NCBI GenBank assembly: GCA_003225175.1
Contig: QIBA01000071.1
Location: forward strand, 1-64,000
Length of the DNA: 64,000 nt
Source of the DNA: Acidobacteriota bacterium
Lineage (GTDB): Bacteria; Acidobacteriota; Terriglobia; Terriglobales; Acidobacteriaceae
Direction of reading: 5' to 3'
The notes below the pieces were generated by a model. That model worked only from the letters and a program-made list of their open reading frames with translations, ran no database searches and was not told the DNA's origin. Each line of letters opens with the position of its first letter. The first letter of the stretch is position 1. Positions 1 to 8,640 of this stretch are shown here, one piece after another. The position numbers and the translations under genes are program-made.

Positions 1-172
1 TACAGCGGCGCTATGCCTTCGCCCTGGTTTTTCGCCCAGGCTTCTAAACTGACTCCCAATTCGATAAGTACAAAGGACAGCTTGAGACAGTCGCCTTTCT
101 GCCACTCAAGGTGTTCTAATCTTACTGCTGGGGCGGACCGGCCTCTATTTCGTGTCATTGAGGAATTTAACC

Positions 173-640
173 ATGAAGAAGGTTTATCTAGTCCTCGCAG
201 CAACCACCATGTTCGCCATTGGTGGCGCCGCTTTTGCGCGCGGACCGCAAGACGCGCAGAACAGTCAACCACCCAGCCAATCAGGACAAGGCCATGGGCA
301 GGGCAGAGGAGAAGGACACGGTCAAGGCATGATGAGTCCCGATGCGATGCTCGAGCACATGTCGCAGGAACTCAGTCTTACCGATGACCAAAAGGCCAAG
401 CTCAAGCCCATTCTCGAAGACCAAGCCAAACAGATGCAGGAGTTGCGCAAGGATACGTCCAGCTCCGATCAAGATCGCCACGCAAAGATGAAGCAGATCC
501 ACGAGAACACCATCAGCCAGATGCGTCCCATTCTGAATGCGGACCAGCAGAAGAAGCTCGAAGAGATGATGAGCCGCCGCTCCGAACATGGAAAGCGCGA
601 GCACGACGGCAACCACAGCTCCGGTTCCAAGCCGCAGTAG
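173..640 (+). CDS. Spy/CpxP-like periplasmic protein
   Basis: A 155-residue protein with an N-terminal signal peptide (about residues 1-24, ending near FARG), a Gly/Gln/His-rich low-complexity stretch (about 30-55), then an amphipathic helical region containing LSLTDDQKAKLKPIL. That motif resembles the LTxxQ-type repeats of the Spy/CpxP family of periplasmic chaperones and stress sensors. The C-terminus is charged and His-rich. The ATG at 173 is preferred over an upstream GTG at 152 because GAGGAA lies 7 bases before it and the signal peptide begins there. The gene appears to stand alone and is followed by a strong hairpin. Family assignment is by motif only; the exact function is unknown. 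Confidence 0.7.
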   Translation: MKKVYLVLAATTMFAIGGAAFARGPQDAQNSQPPSQSGQGHGQGRGEGHGQGMMSPDAMLEHMSQELSLTDDQKAKLKPILEDQAKQMQELRKDTSSSDQDRHAKMKQIHENTISQMRPILNADQQKKLEEMMSRRSEHGKREHDGNHSSGSKPQ

Positions 641-652
641 TGTTCCAACCGT

Positions 653-688
653 ATACCTGCGGAGCCACTGAGTGTGCTCCGCAGGTAT
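653..688. terminator. 13-bp stem-loop after the Spy-like gene
   Basis: Arms ATACCTGCGGAGC and GCTCCGCAGGTAT pair perfectly around a 10-base loop, 13 bases after the stop codon at 640. There is no T-run, so this is either a Rho-independent-like terminator without a tail, a 3' stabilising hairpin, or a dispersed palindrome. It lies between two convergent genes. Confidence 0.5.
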
Positions 689-842
689 CTGGACGGCAAA
701 CGATTCGAATAGGGCTTCTTCGACCAGGAGAATTCTTAGGGGAATTCTTGAGGAAGATGAGGCTAGAGAGGACCAAATAGGGACGATCAAGTAGGGACAA
801 CCAGAAAACCGGTGACAGTTCCCGGTTTCTCCAGCCTCTAAA

Positions 843-2759
843 TTACTCCGGCAAGCCTATATGGTGTATCAACGTCTGAAAGCGGGGCTCGGTGCCCATC
901 TTGGGGAATTGGGAGTAATCGATTTTCGTCCATACTGCCATGCCGGAGCGCTCCTCGCAGATCTTCTCCAGGATATCGAGAGCAGCGGCGTTGTTCCCAA
1001 TCTGGGCGTAGGCCTGGGCTAATGCCAGTCGCCCTAAGATGGTCTGCGGCGCCTGCCGCTTTGCCGCTGTGATAACGATTTCTGCTTCCATTCGGTGATA
1101 GCCGGCGATGCCTGCGCTCGCGTACGCATCCTTCAATCGAGCGATGTCTTGCTCGCTTGCACCGTCCAGCGAATGTTGCTTCAACGAAGCTTCCACTGCT
1201 TCACGGGAACGGCCTTTCGCTTCGTAAGCCGCGCTCATGTACCCATACGCAGCCGAGTAGTTCGGGCTCAGCTCCTGCAGTTTTTTGGAGCGCTCGATGG
1301 TCTCGTCGCGATGTGGCGAGTGCGCGAGGATGAGCGCCACGATGTTGTTCAAAGGTACGGAGAGGGGATCGAGCTCCAGCGCGCGATTGGCTTCCGCGAT
1401 AGCATCATCCCAGCGGCCATAGACGGCCAGGAGCAACACGGCATATCCGTGGTGAGCGGTGGGATAATTCGGATTCAGTTCGATGGCGCGTTTGAACTCC
1501 GCCTCTGCGCCCGGCCAGTCCCAGTCATAAAAGAATTTCACCAGAGCCATCGACGTGTGGCTCTCGGCAAGATTGGGATCGAGTTCCAGCGCCTTCAACG
1601 CCGCGGCTCTCGCTTTTGGCATTCCCTCACGAGAGGGCATGTTCCCGAAGGCATACGAGCGGTAGAAGTAAGCGTCGGCTAAGCCTGAGTATGCCAAGGC
1701 ATATCGGGGCTCGTACTTCAGGACGTCCTCGAAGTATTGGATGGCTGTTGCGAGATCAGAATCTGTCCTTTTATTCCAGAAAAAGCGCCCCCGGGCATAT
1801 GCCTCATGGGCGCGCGGATCGCTGAACTGGAGCGCCGCCAGACGCTGCTGGTGCTGAGGAGTGAGCTCGACCTGAATCTCATTGGCGATGGCATTGGCCA
1901 CCTCCTGTTGCATGGTCAGAATGCCGCCGTGAGTGCGTTCATAACTGCGGGCCCAAACGTGGGTCTGATCCTTCACGCGAATGAGCTGAGCGGTGACGCG
2001 CACACGATCGGCTTCCGTCCGGATGCTGCCCTCGAGGACGTAGTCAACCGCAAGTTCCTTCCCAATCTGGTCCACCGCGACGCGGGCGCCTTTGTACTTC
2101 ATCGCGGACGTGCGCGCGATTACTCCCAGCCGTTCCGGCTGCAGCGAGCCAAGCTGGGTGATCATCTCTTCGGTCAACCCATCGGCGAGGTATTCCCGCT
2201 CAGCGCCCGGGCTGTAGTTCTGGAAGGGAAGCACGGCCAACATGATCTTCGCAGTTGAGCGCGCGGCCGATGCCCGGCTGCGAACCAAATAAATCGCTGC
2301 GAGCGCAGTCAGTATCAGAACCATTGCGCTTGCAATCAGCAGGACTTTGCCGGGCACTAGTGTCGTGCGAGGCGGGATTTGTGGAACAGTAACCGCGGCA
2401 GCAGCGCTCGCGATGCCATTTCCTGAAGCGACAGGAGCGACGAAGCGATAACCCTTGCGGGGAACGGTCTGAACAAAACGGGGTTTGTCCGGATCGTCAG
2501 CCAGCACGCTACGGATCTGGCGTATGCAGGAGTTGAGTCCCTGCTCGAAGTCAACGAAGGTGTCCTGTCCCCAGAGCGCTTCCCTTATTTCCTCGCGGGT
2601 CACCAACTGGTTGGCGCGGCTCGCGAGCAGGATCAGCACCTTGGCCGGCTGAGGATGCAGCTTCAGCAGAAGTCCGCTCTTGCGCACCTCTCCCGAACTT
2701 GAATCGAGCTCAAAAACTCCAAAGCGAAGAACAGAATTGGGCGCGGAAGCTGTGGCCAT
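843..2759 (-). CDS. Winged-helix (CadC/OmpR-type) regulator with TolB-like and TPR domains
   Basis: A 638-residue protein. Residues about 10-108 form a Trans_reg_C winged helix (LKLHPQPAKVLILLA, then the wing KPRFVQTVPRKGYRFV). A single membrane helix lies at about 138-159. Residues about 172-275 look like the FlgO/TolB-like periplasmic domain common after such helices (LAVLPFQNYS... DYVLEGSIR). The rest, about 290-630, is a run of tetratricopeptide repeats. The layout predicts a membrane-anchored one-component regulator with an external sensing or protein-binding part. This architecture is abundant in Acidobacteria, and a relative with a different HTH lies at 43588-45423. The target genes are unknown; the divergent secreted protein at 2980 is a possible one. 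Confidence 0.85.
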   Translation of the reverse strand: MATASAPNSVLRFGVFELDSSSGEVRKSGLLLKLHPQPAKVLILLASRANQLVTREEIREALWGQDTFVDFEQGLNSCIRQIRSVLADDPDKPRFVQTVPRKGYRFVAPVASGNGIASAAAAVTVPQIPPRTTLVPGKVLLIASAMVLILTALAAIYLVRSRASAARSTAKIMLAVLPFQNYSPGAEREYLADGLTEEMITQLGSLQPERLGVIARTSAMKYKGARVAVDQIGKELAVDYVLEGSIRTEADRVRVTAQLIRVKDQTHVWARSYERTHGGILTMQQEVANAIANEIQVELTPQHQQRLAALQFSDPRAHEAYARGRFFWNKRTDSDLATAIQYFEDVLKYEPRYALAYSGLADAYFYRSYAFGNMPSREGMPKARAAALKALELDPNLAESHTSMALVKFFYDWDWPGAEAEFKRAIELNPNYPTAHHGYAVLLLAVYGRWDDAIAEANRALELDPLSVPLNNIVALILAHSPHRDETIERSKKLQELSPNYSAAYGYMSAAYEAKGRSREAVEASLKQHSLDGASEQDIARLKDAYASAGIAGYHRMEAEIVITAAKRQAPQTILGRLALAQAYAQIGNNAAALDILEKICEERSGMAVWTKIDYSQFPKMGTEPRFQTLIHHIGLPE

Positions 2760-2979
2760 AGTAAGCGCTGAGGGGGTGCCAGATTATAGTCCGGATTTCG
2801 CCCTGCAGGCCGCAATCATGTATTGAATCAACTCTTCTGCTTTCAGCTGATTGCGCAATCAGAAAAGAACTATGCGGACGATCATTGACCTTCTCTCCGC
2901 GAAGTAGCAAATATTCCGCTCGAGTCTCAATTCCGGCATGCATGGAAAAGACCGCAATCAAGCACAAAGGAGATTATTT

Positions 2980-3477
2980 ATGCGATCGACCACTCGCTAC
3001 TTCGGCCTCTCTCTTGAAGTCATTCTGCTGCTGGCATCGCTCGGCACAACCGCGTTCGCGAAAAACCCAACCTGCTCAGAAGTTGGCGGCGCGATTCTGA
3101 CCAATATCGGCGGCTTTGGGCAAATCGATGGCCATCCCACGACCCTCGGTCCCGCCACCGGCGATCTGAAGGGCGCAGTGGGCGTCGAGATCAAGGACGT
3201 GAATCAGAGTTCGACCGTCATCACTGTGCAGCACCACTGGGTTACAGAGAACGGCGACACCCTGAATATCGATGAAGCCCAGGCGGCGGGCATGTTTCTC
3301 CCTAATTCGGCTTTGTTCGCGATCACCGACTATAAGATCACGCTGAGCGGCGGCACCGGACGTTTTGCCAACGCGACCGGCCAGATGAACGCAATCGGCG
3401 AAGTCGATTTCAGTACTGGCCATGCCATCCTCCGTTACTCCGGCCAGATTTGCTACAGCGCGCAGGAAAGACGCTAA
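2980..3477 (+). CDS. Secreted hypothetical protein with GTGRFANATG motif
   Basis: A 165-residue protein with a signal peptide (residues about 1-27, cleavage after TTAFA). The mature part carries the motif SGGTGRFANATGQ near residues 125-140, a pattern seen in small secreted beta-barrel proteins of the allene-oxide-cyclase-barrel-like type; this is a weak resemblance, not a firm assignment. Two cysteines flank the mature domain (CSEVGG and QICYS) and could form a disulphide. The start at 2980 is supported by AAAGGAGAT about 6 bases upstream. It is divergent from the winged-helix regulator, separated by 220 bases. Confidence 0.65.
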   Translation: MRSTTRYFGLSLEVILLLASLGTTAFAKNPTCSEVGGAILTNIGGFGQIDGHPTTLGPATGDLKGAVGVEIKDVNQSSTVITVQHHWVTENGDTLNIDEAQAAGMFLPNSALFAITDYKITLSGGTGRFANATGQMNAIGEVDFSTGHAILRYSGQICYSAQERR

Positions 3478-3633
3478 CATGACGACGCGGTCGGCTTGCT
3501 TTACGTGGAAGGCACGGCGGAGTTGAGACGTGTGACGCACTCTCCTACCCCAGCAAGAAAACCGAGTTGCCGGGGACCCCGAGTCTGCGTGGAGTTTTGC
3601 AGGGTGACGCTGGGGCACCCCCGGCCGCCAAGT

Positions 3634-4230
3634 CTAGTTCTGAAAAATCTCGAACAGCGAATTCGTCGTCTTGCCGATGTTTCCCAAGTCGCTGGTAAAG
3701 CTGTTTCCCAGGAAGCTGCCCGTAACATGGGCGCTGTTAAGTTCATTATTGAGCTGTGTGTGCAGACGCGCTCCGGGAAAGGTCTTCCAGTTCTGACTCA
3801 AGGTTCGGTTCGACATTACTCCATCCTGCTGCCAGTCAATCTGGATTACGCCGAACGGTCCTGGAGTGCAGGTGGAACTCTGGCCAGGGAAGTGTGTGCA
3901 GCTCGTTGCCATAAATCGGGACACCTGTGACGTGTCCACATTCAAACTCGCGACATTCGCATTGTTGAGTTGAGCCGCGTCATTCGGGATATAGCCACCG
4001 CCGAATTGGAAGGTGGAGGAGCCGTCCGGGCTCGAGAACGAGTAATTGTAGATAAGCAGGGTCTGCCCGCTGGTGTCCTGGCTCACAGAGATGTGAGCGA
4101 TGTATCCGTTGATGCTGAAGGTGTCGTCGGCAAATGTGCCCGTCATGCGGGTACTGATCACCGGCGCACTGTCCTGCGCGAAAGCAAGTGTGGAAAGCGA
4201 GACAAGAACGAGAAGGAGGCGGATTTTCAT
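3634..4230 (-). CDS. Secreted hypothetical protein
   Basis: A 198-residue protein with a signal peptide (MKIRLLLVLVSLSTLAFA, cleaved before QDSAP). The mature part is rich in Ser, Thr and Asn, is predicted mainly beta, and has two cysteines (SCTHFPG and STCTPG) that may pair. No known family was recognised. An AGG-containing stretch (GGGCCC ... ATG region) precedes the ATG but no textbook ribosome site is clear. The neighbours are unrelated secreted proteins. Confidence 0.6.
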   Translation of the reverse strand: MKIRLLLVLVSLSTLAFAQDSAPVISTRMTGTFADDTFSINGYIAHISVSQDTSGQTLLIYNYSFSSPDGSSTFQFGGGYIPNDAAQLNNANVASLNVDTSQVSRFMATSCTHFPGQSSTCTPGPFGVIQIDWQQDGVMSNRTLSQNWKTFPGARLHTQLNNELNSAHVTGSFLGNSFTSDLGNIGKTTNSLFEIFQN

Positions 4231-4743
4231 GGCATGGGCCCTTTCTGCCCCGTAAGGGCATGTCTTTCTGGATTTCGGGGGCTTTGATGTCCTGAGATTT
4301 CGCAGCTCGCGTGCGAGTTGTCTCAGCCGCGAAGACTTCTCCGGATTGGCGCGAGGGTGGCCTGAGATGAATGTTCATCAGCCCGAGGGCGAGGAGTGAG
4401 GGAAAACGCCTCTTTCAAATACCGAAATGGGAATAAAACAGCTGCGGTTCAGGCACCTCAGTGGCACCAGAAAAATTTCCTAGTACGCGCCTTAGTTCTC
4501 TTAATTCTTCCGTCGGTCGCCACGCGGGGGGGCGTGGACGGATGGCGCACCTGCTGCCCACCCTTTGATGTTGGTTCCAATATGGAACTTTAGGATGTGG
4601 GTGCCCGGCTTATGGAGGGGCACCCTTTGTGTTGGAGTCCGAGCAAAAAAACCGAAACGGGAAAGAGCAGCCAGCCAGTCCTGTTTCGCTGTGGCCGAGT
4701 CCGAAAAGGCCCGCTCATTGCCGAGCGAATCTCGGCGGGGATG
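4231..4743. other. Intergenic stretch with a short palindrome
   Basis: No convincing gene between the two minus-strand secreted-protein genes. It contains the perfect palindrome GTTCCAATATGGAAC at 4574-4588, a near copy of which occurs at 20628-20642, plus a GC-rich hairpin-like stretch near 4515-4535. Short ORFs here have no signal peptide, ribosome site or family resemblance. Confidence 0.5.
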
Positions 4744-5202
4744 CTAAGAAACGTTTGTGCTGTGGAAGGCTACTTCCTGCCACTTGCCGCCTCGTTTCAC
4801 GAAAACACGCGTAACCTGATGTCGCCCGCTCATGTCCTTGCCTTTTTGCGTGCCCTTCACATCAACAGTGTAGGTTGCAACTGCCGCGTTACCGTAATCA
4901 CGAACTTTCACATCGCTGGTTTCAATTGACTGAATTTTCACATCGCCGTTCTTGAAGGCGCTTACCCATTCACTTTTGGTCAGTAGCTTGCCGTCCTGTC
5001 CCACTCGAGTGTAGTCCTCGGCAGCATTCTTCTCGGTGTAAGAGGAGTCACCCTTCAGTGTGGCTTCTCGCGACTGATTGAGCAGCGCCTTGATTTGATC
5101 TTCAACGCCGCTCGCACTCTTCTTTTCCTGCGCGACCGCGCTGGAAGAGAGACAAAGCGCCATGCACACTAATAGAGCCAGTGTTCCGATCCTGTTTTTC
5201 AT
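4744..5202 (-). CDS. Secreted DUF4440 / SnoaL-like (NTF2 fold) protein
   Basis: A 152-residue protein: signal peptide 1-24 (ending SSSAVAQ) followed by one domain of about 120 residues. The pattern (helical start EDQIKALLNQSREATLKGD, then a central ...AEDYTRVGQDGKLLTKSEW, then the paired strands YGNAAVATYTVDVKG and VTRVFVKRGGKWQEVAFHST) fits the DUF4440/SnoaL-like NTF2-fold family. Such domains often bind small ligands or are of unknown role; catalytic function here is not established. The ATG follows a sequence containing GGAGAG. The intergenic region to the divergent gene at 5419 probably holds both promoters. Confidence 0.75.
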   Translation of the reverse strand: MKNRIGTLALLVCMALCLSSSAVAQEKKSASGVEDQIKALLNQSREATLKGDSSYTEKNAAEDYTRVGQDGKLLTKSEWVSAFKNGDVKIQSIETSDVKVRDYGNAAVATYTVDVKGTQKGKDMSGRHQVTRVFVKRGGKWQEVAFHSTNVS

Positions 5203-5418
5203 GTGTTCTCTCCTGTCATTGCAATCAGACGAGCAGGAATGCTACTCGCCGACACGGAGCGAGTCAAAAATTGGTGCCGCACTCTGGCTGAATCTTGGCC
5301 AATTGCGGAATGTCTCACCTGAAGCAGAGTTGAAGTGTGCACCCGGAGAGAAATCCTGGTAATCACGAATTGCACCTCATTACTGCTTGAGAGAGAATGA
5401 CACCCGGAGGCAGCCATC

Positions 5419-6147
5419 ATGGTTCACACAGTAGTTGATGGAACGTTTCGGCAAACTAATTTGACCAACGAATCTTCCGAGTATCTGGCCAAGCGCGAGG
5501 AGCTTCGCCTTGCCGAAATCGAGCTCATGCGACAGCGCGAACGCGTCGCTGGGCTGCGCCGTAGTCTTCCTAAAGGTGCTCCTATTAAGGACTATCAATT
5601 TGAAGAGGGTCCACGTGACCTCAACGCTGGTGATGCGCCTGGGAGCACTGTCCGCCTCAGCGAACTCTTCACCCAGCGCAATCGCTCGCTCGTCATCTAT
5701 CACTTCATGTTCGGAAAAAGGCAGACTAAGGCTTGCCCTATGTGCACCGCCTGGCTTGACGGTGCGAATGGTGTCGCCCATCATCTCGCTCAGAATCTTG
5801 ACTTCGCTGTTGTCGCGGCCGCCGATCTGCCGACTCTGCGCGCTCACGCTCGCGAGCGGGGCTGGGACAAGTTGCGTCTCCTCAGCGCCGGCAACAACAC
5901 TTTCAAATACGACTTCGGCAGCGAAGACCGCGAAGGCGGTCAGGATTCAACCGTTTCCGTTTTCACGCGCGACGCCGACGGCACCCTGCGTCACTTTTAC
6001 ACAGCGCATCCTTGGATGGCGCCGGACATTCGGGAGCGTGGCATCGATCTGCTCACTCCTATTTGGCACTTCATGGACCTCACCCCACAAGGCCGGGGCA
6101 CTTGGTACGCCAGCCTTGCTTACGGTACCAAAGTCCAGGCTGCCTAG
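5419..6147 (+). CDS. DUF899 thioredoxin-like protein
   Basis: A 242-residue cytoplasmic protein without signal peptide. It has the features of the DUF899 family: a helical N-terminus, then a thioredoxin-like core with YHFMFG and ACPMCTAWLDG (a CxxC near residues 112-115), FAVVAAADLPTLRAHA, and a C-terminal segment with HFYTAHPWMAPDIRERG and IWHFMDLTPQGRG. The family is annotated only as thioredoxin-like; substrates are unknown. The gene is monocistronic as far as can be seen. No regulatory site was recognised besides the preceding intergenic region. Confidence 0.85.
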   Translation: MVHTVVDGTFRQTNLTNESSEYLAKREELRLAEIELMRQRERVAGLRRSLPKGAPIKDYQFEEGPRDLNAGDAPGSTVRLSELFTQRNRSLVIYHFMFGKRQTKACPMCTAWLDGANGVAHHLAQNLDFAVVAAADLPTLRAHARERGWDKLRLLSAGNNTFKYDFGSEDREGGQDSTVSVFTRDADGTLRHFYTAHPWMAPDIRERGIDLLTPIWHFMDLTPQGRGTWYASLAYGTKVQAA

Positions 6148-6354
6148 TTCACCTCGAGCCAAGGCTTAAACGCGCCATTTCAACGCGGAGTCTACGTACG
6201 AGTCGCATCATCGTACATGTTGAGGCTATACAAGCATCTCCGGGTTGCCGTTTACCAAGGAGTTAGGCGATCGCGTCTGAATTGCCGACAATCCGGAAGT
6301 CAGGAATTGCACCGGTTGCGCACGCGCTGCTCCGGTCAGCGGTATGATGCGAGT

Positions 6355-6999
6355 ATGCCTATGAATCAGCAATGCCCAGTCTGCAAGGGTCGGCGGACAG
6401 ACGGAAACGGCAGAACCTGCCGGCAGTGCGGCGGTACAGGAGAACTCAGGCCCGGCCCGGATGAGCGCGACGTGCAAGCCCATGTTCCATATCCGCACCG
6501 GCAAGGGCAGCAGCAGAAAGAAAAATCGTTACGCAAGCGCCTGATCAGCCCGATCCGGCAGGTCGCGCCGGTCCCCGAAGCCGAGTGGCTGGAGTTGGAC
6601 AGAGCGGCCTCGGTGGAAGTGACTTCCGAGGATCCGCAGCATCCGATCGAAGGCGCCCTGCTGAGGGAAGACAAACGTGGATGGCGCGCGTCGGAAGCCG
6701 GCCCGCAAACTGTACGGCTCATCTTCGATCAGCCCCAGAATATCCAGCGCATTCAGCTGGCATTCGAGGAGAACGAGGCGGCCCGCACACAGGAGTTTGT
6801 CCTGCGATGGATGCCCAAAACGGGACAGTCCCATGAAATCGTGCGCCAGCAGTGGAATTTCAGTCCTCCAGCCACCGTCCATGAGGCTGAGAACTTCTCC
6901 GTACAGCTTTCCGGAGTGAGCACGCTGGAACTCGTCATCACTCCCGACATCAGCGGCGGAAAAGCTCATGCTTCTCTATCGCAATTGCGTTTAGCCTGA
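6355..6999 (+). CDS. Zinc-ribbon plus discoidin-like domain protein
   Basis: A 214-residue protein. Residues about 4-27 hold two CxxC pairs (CPVCKGRR ... CRQCGGTG) with the second resembling the CxxCxGxG zinc repeat of DnaJ, predicting a small zinc-binding module. A charged, Arg/Gln-rich linker follows, then residues about 85-214 form a beta-rich domain (GPQTVRLIFDQPQNIQRIQL, then ELVITPDISGG and SLSQLRLA) that resembles discoidin/F5-8C-type sandwich domains, which bind ligands such as carbohydrates or proteins. No signal peptide, so a cytoplasmic role is expected. The start at 6355 is chosen because upstream sequence in frame lacks coding character; ATG at 6361 is equally possible. Confidence 0.7.
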   Translation: MPMNQQCPVCKGRRTDGNGRTCRQCGGTGELRPGPDERDVQAHVPYPHRQGQQQKEKSLRKRLISPIRQVAPVPEAEWLELDRAASVEVTSEDPQHPIEGALLREDKRGWRASEAGPQTVRLIFDQPQNIQRIQLAFEENEAARTQEFVLRWMPKTGQSHEIVRQQWNFSPPATVHEAENFSVQLSGVSTLELVITPDISGGKAHASLSQLRLA

Positions 7000-7174
7000 C
7001 GTCGACCATGAAGGCCGAGCAGTACTCCAGGCGCGTAATTCAACGCTCACCAATATCACTGGTGCTCGACGCGACCCGCCGCTGGGGATCGCAAAATCCG
7101 GAAAGCCCGATCTGCCCCTTTGTGAACTGAGCGCCAGAAAGGAAATAGGACGATTAGCTTCGCAAATTTCCACG

Positions 7175-8455
7175 CTACGGAGCAGCCAGCGCTAGTTTGA
7201 TCCTCTTCACATTGTTCTCCCGCTGGCTCTGACTGGGGATCTGCTGGGCTACGTCCAGGGCCTGCTCCAACGCGCGATGAGCTTCTGCCGATTGGCCTTT
7301 TCGCTTCAGCGCGTCGGCTTTGGTTTGCAGCAGCCAGGAGCGACCGAGGGCTCCCGGGTTGCGAGACAAGCCACGATCGCAGGCGACAATGGCTGCGTCG
7401 TAGTGTTTGGCTGCTTTTTCCATCTGCGCTACGCGCAGTGACGCGTTGTAATTGTGCGGCATGGCGAGCTCGGATGTTCGCAGCGAGGGGAGCACGCGTT
7501 CGGGATCGCCGTTTATCTGGATGGCTTCGACGCGGGCGATGTCCACGGCCGAGCGCTCCTCGTCATCCACCGGCTTAATAGCATCGAGTTCGGCCAGCCA
7601 TTTGTCCTCCAAGCTTGCCGCCAGCGGTTCCTCATTCCGTGAAATAGCGAAGTACATGAGCGTGCGGTAAAGCTCGTTGCGCTCATCGCGTACCGTTTCG
7701 GGAGAGGAGAGAGCTTGTTTTGCCAGAGGCACCAGTCTATCCGAAGCCGCACTACGCCAGGCTGCGGCTGTGTCACCCTGGACCAAGCACCACATGCCCG
7801 CAGCAACAATGCTGGCAAAGGTATTGTCATGCGTCATGAGCGAGGCTTCCCGGGCGGCAGTTTCTGCGCACTGCTGATGCTGCTCATGCAATTGCAGCGC
7901 GGTGACGAGCGAATACTGGGCCACTGGGCGAGGCGGCCAGTCCGGCGGCGCGAGGCGCAGCGCTTCCTGATAAGCGGCGACAGCTTCCGGCGACTTGGTG
8001 CTGAGAAGCTCGTCGGCCCGTTGCAGGGCGGCGTCGGCCGACGACTGCGGATTTCGTGCGAGGCTCACTCCCCGGTCCAGGAACGCTCTGAGCTCCGTCT
8101 CGGACATAGCTCCCGGTTGATCGGACAGGACCTTGCCGTCGGCATTGATCACATAAAAGGTTGGAGTCGCACTGGCCTCAAAATGGGAAAAGAAATCCTG
8201 GTTCTCCGGCTTGTCGAAGTTCAATTCCAGCCAGACAAACTGTCCGGCGTACCTGCTGAGATCGGCATGCGCGAGCATGGTCCTCATCAGGCGGCAGCTC
8301 GATCACCACGGAGCCCAGCACTCGACGAAGATCGGCTGCTTGCGTTGCTTTGCTTGCGCGAGCGCTTGTTGATAATTGTCCTGGATGAACGGGAGCTCTG
8401 CGGCAAGCACTGGCGCAAAGCCGATAACGATCAGCAAAGCAAGAATCTTTTTCAT
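7175..8455 (-). CDS. Secreted thioredoxin-TPR protein with in-frame TGA at the active site; candidate selenoprotein
   Basis: Read through the TGA at 8303-8305, this is one 426-residue protein. Residues 1-19 are a signal peptide (MKKILALLIVIGFAPVLAA). The thioredoxin domain (about 20-145) contains the active-site context FVECWAPW-[TGA]-SSCRLMRTML, so TGA (residue 51) stands where the first Cys of WCxxC belongs and Cys54 is intact. A cis-Pro follows in ASATPTFYV. Residues about 150-426 are helical repeats resembling TPRs. The frame is open on both sides with no other defect, and the five codons after the TGA belong to the conserved motif. This fits a selenocysteine UxxC oxidoreductase; a recent nonsense mutation or sequencing error cannot be excluded. 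No selA, selB, selC or selD is in the window. Translation of only 8303-8455 would give a 50-residue stub. Confidence 0.7.
8266..8301 (-). promoter_or_regulatory. Possible bacterial SECIS-like stem-loop after the in-frame TGA
   Basis: Numbering bases downstream of the TGA, 2-6 (CGAGC) can pair with 27-31 (GCUCG), and 12-14 (CCU) with 19-21 (AGG), leaving a GAUG apical loop whose first base is G. A separate 5-bp hairpin CAUGC/GCAUG with loop UCGC lies at 24-37. The first structure has the G-in-loop placement expected of bacterial SECIS elements but an internal loop of 5 x 5 and a rather short distance to the TGA (14 bases). Read by eye; not folded. Confidence 0.3.
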
Positions 8456-8640
8456 GCGACGGGAGATGGACGCGTCCGGCAGGTCGAAGGTGAGCAAGAA
8501 AGCAGGGAACAGGTTACATGGGACAGGGAACAGCGGGATGGCGTGATCGCGTGATCAGTTGAAGTGAACAGCCAGTGCACAACAATAAGGGTGCCAAAAA
8601 ATGCGACGGGCTGATCTCTCCATTCATGAAAGTACGTGCT

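Noticed and set aside
7175-8287. A separate 370-residue protein starting at the ATG at 8287
   Set aside because: It would begin after the first half of the thioredoxin active site, without signal peptide or ribosome site; the upstream 50 codons in the same frame complete the domain.
7715-8554. A 279-codon plus-strand frame opposite the thioredoxin-TPR gene
   Set aside because: Antisense shadow; amino acid composition is Arg/Gly-rich without family resemblance.
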